From assembly GCA_037045055.1 (NCBI GenBank), contig JBAOHJ010000002.1, forward strand, positions 496,001 through 560,000: 64,000 nucleotides of DNA, in the 5' to 3' direction. This DNA comes from Phosphoribacter sp037045055. GTDB taxonomy: Bacteria > Actinomycetota > Actinomycetes > Actinomycetales > Dermatophilaceae. The position numbers and the translations under genes were made by a program. Shown here piece by piece: positions 58,804 through 64,000 of this stretch (positions are counted from its first letter, which is position 1; every line of letters begins with the position of its first letter). The notes under the pieces were generated by a model that made no database searches, was not told the origin of the DNA, and saw nothing but the letters and a program-made list of their open reading frames with translations.

Positions 58804-59646
58804 TCACGGCAGCGCGAACGGCAGCCGCAGGCCTTCCACCGCATGCCGACACGAGCAGGTCGCGGACGCGTCGTCCTCCGCCGGTGGCAGACCGGCCACC
58901 ATCTGAGCCACCAGCGCCTTGAACCCCGGCATGGTGCGCTCGAACTGGGCGAACACCTCGTCGTGGGTGACCCCGTCACCGTGCTCCAGGCCGGCGTCGA
59001 GGTCGGTGACCAGCGCCACCGTGGTGAAGCACATCGCCAGCTCTCGAGCGATCGCCGCCTCGGGCATCGCGGTCATGCCCACGATGCTGGCGCCGGCCTG
59101 CTGGTGCCACCGGCTCTCGGCCCGAGTGGAGAACCGCGGCCCGTTGACGACGACCAGGGTGCCCGCGAGCCGATGGGTCAACCCGGACACCGCGAGGGCT
59201 GCCCCGGCGGCCGCTCGACCCCGCGGGCAGAACGGGTCGGCGAAGGCAACGTGCACCGCCGCCCCGACCTCGTCGTAGACCGTGTGGGCACGACCCCAGG
59301 TCCGGTCGACCACCTGGTCGGGGACGACCACGGACCCCGGCCCGAGACCGGGGTCGAGACTGCCCACGGCGCACGGCCCGAGCACCTGCCGAGCGCCGGT
59401 CGAGCGCAACGCCCACAGGTTCGCCCGGTAGTTGACCCGATGCGGCGGGAACCGATGGTCGTGGCCGTGGCGAGCCAGGAACGCCACCCGGCGGCCGCCG
59501 ATGGACCCGAGGACGAGGTCGTCGCTCGGGGTGCCGAACGGCGTCTGCACCGCGACCCGCCGGGCGTCGGTGAGGAAGCTGTAGAACCCTGACCCGCCGA
59601 TGACCCCGATCTCGGCGTGGGCCGCCAACGCCGATCCCTCGTCCAT
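58804..59646 (-). CDS. S-methyl-5'-thioadenosine phosphorylase / purine nucleoside phosphorylase family
   Basis: 280 residues. Phosphate-binding GVIGGSGFYSF, FLARHGHDHRFPPHRVNYRANLWALRSTG, the substrate loop VVNGPRFSTRAESRWHQQAG and GMTAMPEAAIARELAMCF are MTAP landmarks; TDLDAG stands for the usual TDYD purine-contact motif. It recycles methylthioadenosine or methylthioinosine. Leaderless: TAGCCT lies 7 nt before the ATG. The C-terminus CSCRHAVEGLRLPFALP has clustered cysteines. Base specificity is uncertain. Confidence 0.9.
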   Translation of the reverse strand: MDEGSALAAHAEIGVIGGSGFYSFLTDARRVAVQTPFGTPSDDLVLGSIGGRRVAFLARHGHDHRFPPHRVNYRANLWALRSTGARQVLGPCAVGSLDPGLGPGSVVVPDQVVDRTWGRAHTVYDEVGAAVHVAFADPFCPRGRAAAGAALAVSGLTHRLAGTLVVVNGPRFSTRAESRWHQQAGASIVGMTAMPEAAIARELAMCFTTVALVTDLDAGLEHGDGVTHDEVFAQFERTMPGFKALVAQMVAGLPPAEDDASATCSCRHAVEGLRLPFALP

Positions 59647-59889
59647 ACCGGCAAGGCTAGGGCTGCGGGCACCGGGGCGGGCGGACGGCGTACCGGCTGT
59701 GGACGGTGGGGAGCCGGTCGCGGGGGCTGTGGACGGACCGGTCGCGGGGGCTGTGGACGCACCGGTGCCGGTATGCCGCGCCCGCGGGGGGTAGCGGTTG
59801 CCGCGGTCGGCCGCAAAGCCGCGCTCGGCTCGAGCACTCGCCCCGCCCGTAGGCCAGGTCCGACCACCAGGTGCCGGACCCGGCGAGCG

Positions 59890-60351
59890 TCAGGCCCGGG
59901 CGCCCGAGGAGGACGCGGTCGCGCCCGAGGAGGACGAGCCGGAGGAGGACGAGCCGGAGGAGGACGAGCCGGAGGAGGAGGAGCCGGAGGAGGACGAGCC
60001 GGAGGAGGACGAGCCGGAGGAGGACCCCGACGACCCCGATCCGGTGCCGGACCCGGACGAGCCGGACCCGGAGCCGGAGGACGTCCCGGGCGTCGTCGAG
60101 CCGTTGCCCGACGACGAGCTCGAGCCGGTCTCACTCGCGGACTTGCCCGAGGTCGTGGGGGTCGACGAGCCGCTCGACCGGGAGTCGGTGCGATAGAACC
60201 CCGATCCTTTGAAGGTCACCCCGATCGAGGTGTAGACCTTGCGCAGCCGACCGTCGCACTCCGGGCACATGGTCAACGGGTCGTCGCTGAACGACTGGAC
60301 CAGGTCGAAGCGGTGGTCGCAGGCGGTGCACGCATAGGCGTACGTGGGCAC
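59890..60351 (-). CDS. FmdB-family zinc-ribbon protein with long Ser/Gly repeat tail
   Basis: 153 residues. The first ~50 are the FmdB zinc ribbon: YAYACTACDHRFDLVQSF and LTMCPECDGRLRKVY give two CxxC knuckles, followed by GVTFKGSGFYRTD. The remaining two thirds are Ser/Gly low-complexity, ending in several GSSSS units encoded by a 15-bp tandem repeat. FmdB homologues are small nucleic-acid- or regulator-associated proteins of unclear role. The tail length is likely variable between strains. Confidence 0.88.
   Translation of the reverse strand: MPTYAYACTACDHRFDLVQSFSDDPLTMCPECDGRLRKVYTSIGVTFKGSGFYRTDSRSSGSSTPTTSGKSASETGSSSSSGNGSTTPGTSSGSGSGSSGSGTGSGSSGSSSGSSSSGSSSSGSSSSGSSSSGSSSSGSSSSGATASSSGARA
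59926..60024. repeat. 15-bp tandem repeat, six units, in the FmdB gene
   Basis: Units GGAGGAGGACGAGCC at 59941, 59956, 59971 (one base change), 59986 and 60001, with degenerate units before and after. In the coding (minus) frame each unit is GSSSS; on the plus strand it would read EEDEP, but no gene is supported there. Confidence 0.9.
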
Positions 60352-60387
60352 GAGGTCCTCCGGGACGGTCGAACGAGCGCCCGCAGT

Positions 60388-62001
60388 CTACGGCCGAGCG
60401 GCCCCCCCGACCGAATCCCCAAAGGCCGGCCCACCCTCGACCCCCCGGCGGTGGCGAGACCCCCCGGGCGAGGCGTCCGGGCTGAGCCACCCGGCCAGCC
60501 GCCCATGGCTGCTCACCGCGTGGATGCGGGCCTCGGTCTGCGCCCGGGACGCCGCGGTCGTCACCACGAGCAGCTGGTCGCCCTGACGCAGATGCGTGCC
60601 CGGGGTCGGGACGAACGCCTCCCCGCCGCGCACCACGAGGGTGACGTTTGCCCCCTCGGGCAACCGCAGCTCGAACACCTCCACCCCGGACAGCTTCGAG
60701 CCCTCGCCCACCGACACGGTGAGCATGTCGGCGTCCAGCTCATCCAGGGCGGTGGTCTCGACGTTGACGCTGCGTTGGCGCACGCTCTCGATGAGCCCGA
60801 GCCGTCGAGCCACCCACAGCAGGCTGGGCGCCTGCACCAGGGTGTAGATCGCGACGAGCACGAAGACCAGGTCGAACAGCCACACCGTCCCCGGCGCTCC
60901 CACGGTCATCGGCACGGTGGCCAGGACGACGGGCACGGCACCGCGCAGCCCGGCCCAGGACAGGAACGCCTGCTGACGCCACCCCATCCGGAACGGCAGC
61001 ATCGAGACGAACACCGACAGCGGCCGGGCCAGGACCAGCAGGACCAGGCCGACCACCAGCGCCGGCCACAGCTGCCCGCCCAGGCGCCCCGGCGAGGCGA
61101 GCAGCCCCAGCAGGACGAACAACCCGACCTGCGACAGCGACCCGCAGACCTCCGCGAAACCCTGCACGGCGGGGCGGTGCGGCAGGCTGATATTGCCCAG
61201 CACCAGGCCGCACAGGTAGGTGGCGATGAAGCCCGACACGTGCAGGCTCGCGGCGGCGGCATACGCGAGCACGCACACCGCGACGATCCCGATGGCGAAC
61301 AGCGTCGAGGAGGTGCCGGCATACCGGCGCACCACCCGGGCGCCGACCCAGCCGACGGCCACCCCGATCGTCCCGCCCGCGACCAGCTCCCACGTCGCGT
61401 GCAGGGCCAGCATCCACCACGGGTCCTGCTCGGCGCCGGGCACCAGACGCAGCGCCAGCGCCGTGACCGCGATGACCACGGGAGCGTCGTTGAAGCCCGC
61501 CTCGGCCTCCAACACCCCCGCCAGCCGTCGCGGCAGGGTCACCGAGCGCAGGACCGAGAAGACCGCGGCGGCATCCGTCGAGGACAGCACCGCCCCGACG
61601 AGCAGCGCCACCTCCCACGGCAGCCCGAGCAGCCACCGGGCCGCCACGCCGACGACGGCGACCGACACGAGCACCCCCACGGTGGACAGCGCCGCCGCCG
61701 GCAGCACGGACCGGCGCACGCTCGACCAGCGGGTGGTCAGCCCGCCCTCGGCGAGGATGAGCACGAGAGCGCTGTAGCCGAGGACCTGGGTGAGCTCCGC
61801 GTCGTCGAACCGGATGCCCAGACCCGACTCGCCGATCGCCACCCCGATCGCGAGGTACAGCAGCAGCGTCGGCAGCCGGGAGTGCACCGAGATGCGCACC
61901 GCGACGAGGGAGAACAGCAGGACCAGCGAGCCGACGAGCAGCACTAGGGCGAGGTCGGAGACGCCGACGGACGGGTGGGCGGCCGGCCAGCCGAACGGCA
62001 T
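60388..62001 (-). CDS. K+/H+ antiporter with TrkA-C (RCK_C) domain
   Basis: 537 residues. About 12 membrane helices of the CPA1/NhaP2 type (RLPTLLLYLAIGVAIGESGLGI; LVGAVLSSTDAAAVFSVLRS; LEAEAGFNDAPVVIAVTALAL with the conserved ND/DAP region; FLSWAGLRGAVPVVLATVPM), then a cytoplasmic TrkA-C domain from about 445 (LTVSVGEGSKLSGVEVFELRLPEGANVTLVVRGGEAFVPTPGT). In Firmicutes this domain in CpaA binds c-di-AMP, which would link it to the riboswitch at 38970; that link is inference. ATG behind GGAGG. Confidence 0.9.
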   Translation of the reverse strand: MPFGWPAAHPSVGVSDLALVLLVGSLVLLFSLVAVRISVHSRLPTLLLYLAIGVAIGESGLGIRFDDAELTQVLGYSALVLILAEGGLTTRWSSVRRSVLPAAALSTVGVLVSVAVVGVAARWLLGLPWEVALLVGAVLSSTDAAAVFSVLRSVTLPRRLAGVLEAEAGFNDAPVVIAVTALALRLVPGAEQDPWWMLALHATWELVAGGTIGVAVGWVGARVVRRYAGTSSTLFAIGIVAVCVLAYAAAASLHVSGFIATYLCGLVLGNISLPHRPAVQGFAEVCGSLSQVGLFVLLGLLASPGRLGGQLWPALVVGLVLLVLARPLSVFVSMLPFRMGWRQQAFLSWAGLRGAVPVVLATVPMTVGAPGTVWLFDLVFVLVAIYTLVQAPSLLWVARRLGLIESVRQRSVNVETTALDELDADMLTVSVGEGSKLSGVEVFELRLPEGANVTLVVRGGEAFVPTPGTHLRQGDQLLVVTTAASRAQTEARIHAVSSHGRLAGWLSPDASPGGSRHRRGVEGGPAFGDSVGGAARP

Positions 62002-62077
62002 ACCGCCACCTCCTTCGCCTCCTGCATGGCGTCGCGTCGTGCGTGGTGTCGACGTGGTTGGGGCTTAGTCTCGCAGG

Positions 62078-64000
62078 GTGGCGCGTGCTCGGGTGATCCG
62101 CAGGGTGGGCCTTGCCTCGGGGATCCTGGTGATCCTCGCGCTCGTCGTGGTCGCGGTCGTGGGCACGTCGACGGTCCGCCGGGGCTGGCCGGCCACCGGG
62201 GGCACGCTGGCCATGCCCGGCCTCGACGGGTCGGTGACGGTCGTGCGCGACGCGCACGGCATCCCGCAGATCTACGCCGACACCGCCGCGGACCTGTTCC
62301 GTGCGCAAGGCTTCGTCACCGCCCAGGACCGCTTCTTCGAGATGGACCTGCGGCGGCACATCACCGCCGGGCGTCTGGCCGAGCTGGTCGGCAAGGCCGG
62401 CGTGGACACCGACAAGGTGATCCGGACCCTGGGCTGGCGCAAGGTCGCCGAGGAATCGCTGCCCAAGCTCGCCCCGGCCAGTCGGCGCTACCTGTCCGCC
62501 TACGCCGAGGGGGTCAACGCCTACCTCGAGCAGCGGGGCGGCCCGGCGAACACGGCGGTGGAGTATGCCGTGCTGGGCACCAGCCTGCCCGAGTACCGGA
62601 TCGAGCGGTGGGACGCCGTCGACTCCCTCGCGTGGATCCAGGCGATGGCGTGGGACCTGCGCGGGAACTACTCCGACGAGATCACCCGGGCGCGCCTGAG
62701 CGCGACCATGGACCCCGCGACCCTCGCGGTGCTCTACCCGCCGTACCCGAGCGGGCACGCGCCGATCCTCTCCGACAGCGAGTGGCAGCCCGGGCGCCGG
62801 TATGCCGCCGCCGCGCGCCCGGAGGCCTTCGCGGCGGACGTTCGTCGCCAGCCGGCCGGCCCGACCGCGATGCCCGGCGTGCCGGCCGCGGTGCCCGGCC
62901 CCCCGGCAGCCCTGGCCCTCCCGGACGGCGCCGAGGACGCCCTGGCGTCGGCGTCGGCGGCCCTCGACGCGGTGGCCACCACCCTGGGCCGGGGTGAGGG
63001 CATCGGCTCGAACTCCTGGGTCGTGGCCGGGTCACGCACCGCCAGCGGCAAGCCGTTGCTGGCCAACGACCCGCACCTGGCCCCGTCGGTGCCGGGCATC
63101 TGGTATCAGATCGGTCTGCACTGCCGCACCGTGTCTTCGTCCTGCCCCTTCGACGTCGCCGGGTTCTCCTTCTCGGGCCTGCCCGGCGTCGTCATCGGGC
63201 ACAACGCCCGGGTCGCCTGGGGCTTCACCAACCTGGGCCCGGACACCACCGACTTCTACTACGAGAAGCTCGCCGGCGACACGGCATACGTCAAGGACGG
63301 GCGCACCGTCCCGCTCGTGCTCGCCACCGAGACGATCAAGGTCCGTGGCGGCGAGGACGTCACGCTGACCACCCGGCGCACCGGCCACGGTCCGATCGTC
63401 TCGGACGTCGTCACCTCGGTCGCCGATGCCGGCCGCCGGCCCCCGCTCGACGGTGCCGCCGCCCCCGAGCCGTATGCCGTGTCGCTGGCCTGGACGGGCC
63501 TGGTGCCCACGGCCACCCTCGACGCGGTCTTCCTGCTGGACGCCGCCACGGATTTCGCCACCTTCCGCGAGGCCGCCCGCGCCTTCCAGATGCCCTCGCA
63601 GAACCTCGTCTACGCCGACGTCGACGGGCACATCGGCTACCAGGCGCCCGGGCTCATCCCGATCCGGCGGGCCTCGACGCCCGGGTACCCACCCGGTTAC
63701 GTCCCCTCACCGGGGTGGGACTCGCAGTGGGACTGGCAGGGGTACGTCTCCTTCGACGAGCTGCCCTGGACGCTCGACCCGGCCGACGGGGTGATCGTCG
63801 CGGCCAACCAGCAGGTCACCGGCGCGCCGGGGGCGCCGTTCCTCACCACCGAGTGGGACTACGGCTGGCGCGGCCAACGGATCGCCGACCTCGTCGCGGC
63901 CACGCCGACCCTGGACGTCCAGGCCATGGGCCGCATCCAGATGGATGCGACGAACACCCTGGCCCCCGCTCTGGTCAAGGCGCTGCTGGCCATCGACCTG
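62078..64000 (+). CDS. Penicillin acylase family protein (3' end outside window)
   Basis: Ntn-hydrolase precursor; at least 640 residues are visible and the frame is open at the window end. GTG start with TAGTCT (62066-62071) 6 nt upstream (leaderless). An N-terminal membrane anchor or signal (ASGILVILALVVVAVVGTSTV) is followed by the alpha-chain (VTVVRDAHGIPQIYADTAADLFRAQGFVTAQDRFFEMD), a spacer, and the predicted autocleavage site with the nucleophile in GIGSNSWVVAGSRT (Ser about residue 311), then LLANDPHLAPSVPGIWY and the oxyanion Asn region VIGHNARVAWGFTN. It may cleave beta-lactam side chains, acyl-homoserine lactones or other amides; substrate unknown. Confidence 0.92.
   Translation, partial: MARARVIRRVGLASGILVILALVVVAVVGTSTVRRGWPATGGTLAMPGLDGSVTVVRDAHGIPQIYADTAADLFRAQGFVTAQDRFFEMDLRRHITAGRLAELVGKAGVDTDKVIRTLGWRKVAEESLPKLAPASRRYLSAYAEGVNAYLEQRGGPANTAVEYAVLGTSLPEYRIERWDAVDSLAWIQAMAWDLRGNYSDEITRARLSATMDPATLAVLYPPYPSGHAPILSDSEWQPGRRYAAAARPEAFAADVRRQPAGPTAMPGVPAAVPGPPAALALPDGAEDALASASAALDAVATTLGRGEGIGSNSWVVAGSRTASGKPLLANDPHLAPSVPGIWYQIGLHCRTVSSSCPFDVAGFSFSGLPGVVIGHNARVAWGFTNLGPDTTDFYYEKLAGDTAYVKDGRTVPLVLATETIKVRGGEDVTLTTRRTGHGPIVSDVVTSVADAGRRPPLDGAAAPEPYAVSLAWTGLVPTATLDAVFLLDAATDFATFREAARAFQMPSQNLVYADVDGHIGYQAPGLIPIRRASTPGYPPGYVPSPGWDSQWDWQGYVSFDELPWTLDPADGVIVAANQQVTGAPGAPFLTTEWDYGWRGQRIADLVAATPTLDVQAMGRIQMDATNTLAPALVKALLAIDL

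Overview
The window is 64 kb of a very GC-rich chromosome (about 70-75 % G+C by eye) from an actinomycete, most likely a member of Micrococcales close to Intrasporangiaceae/Dermatophilaceae. The case rests on actinobacterial families (LigB-type ATP ligase, DUF3027 beside a long cold-shock protein, DUF2530, DUF3263, DUF3349, WXG100, HelD, WS/DGAT, IdeR-like regulator), CIRCE boxes, an actinobacterial PHO box, and many start codons that sit 6-8 nt after a TANNNT -10 box, which implies pervasive leaderless mRNAs. The genus is not resolved.

Layout. 1-3.4 kb: 3' part of a DNA ligase, gene debris, cobS-cobU (cobalamin nucleotide loop) and a possible small RNA. 3.5-7 kb: acyl-CoA dehydrogenase, SGNH hydrolase, uracil-DNA glycosylase, HAD phosphatase. 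7-10 kb: DUF3263 gene behind a perfect 32-bp palindrome, phosphate transporter with a PHO box, HIT protein. 10.3-17.4 kb: antiporter, fdhD, glutamine amidotransferase, groEL with two CIRCE boxes, WXG100, DUF4031-Nudix fusion, HD and NYN proteins. 17.4-25 kb: HelD, a histidine kinase/response regulator/DUF4097 operon, HtrA-like protease, PaiB. 25-31.3 kb: mvaB, cold-shock/DUF3027, beta-helix protein, purine permease, PAP2-like protein. 31.3-38 kb: serC, citrate synthase and pdxH, MFS, GNAT. 38-41 kb: IdeR-like regulator, a ydaO-type c-di-AMP riboswitch controlling an NlpC/P60 hydrolase, DsbA-like protein. 41-47 kb: lipid block with WS/DGAT and an alpha/beta hydrolase facing a HAD-PlsC fusion and PlsB. 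47-49.5 kb: Ig-like membrane protein, patatin, small membrane protein.

The accessory part begins at tRNA-Arg(CCT) (49577-49652). Behind it lie an integrase remnant, an HEPN toxin gene cut in two by a complete IS1380-family element (50061-51691, 13-bp inverted repeats, 5-bp duplication), its intact partner (a winged-helix/MNT nucleotidyltransferase antitoxin) and a second eroded integrase-tail repeat. Directly after comes a 1362-residue helicase-like protein with a ruined Walker A motif and an apparently intact C-terminal nuclease domain. From 57.3 kb the content is housekeeping again: mscL, a SAF-domain protein, MTA phosphorylase, FmdB zinc ribbon with a Ser/Gly repeat tail, a K+/H+ antiporter with a TrkA-C domain, and a penicillin acylase running off the end.

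Across the whole window the octamer GTATGCCG/CGGCATAC recurs about 70 times, against roughly 2 expected from base composition, inside and outside genes. It is the strongest signal that ordinary annotation does not explain.
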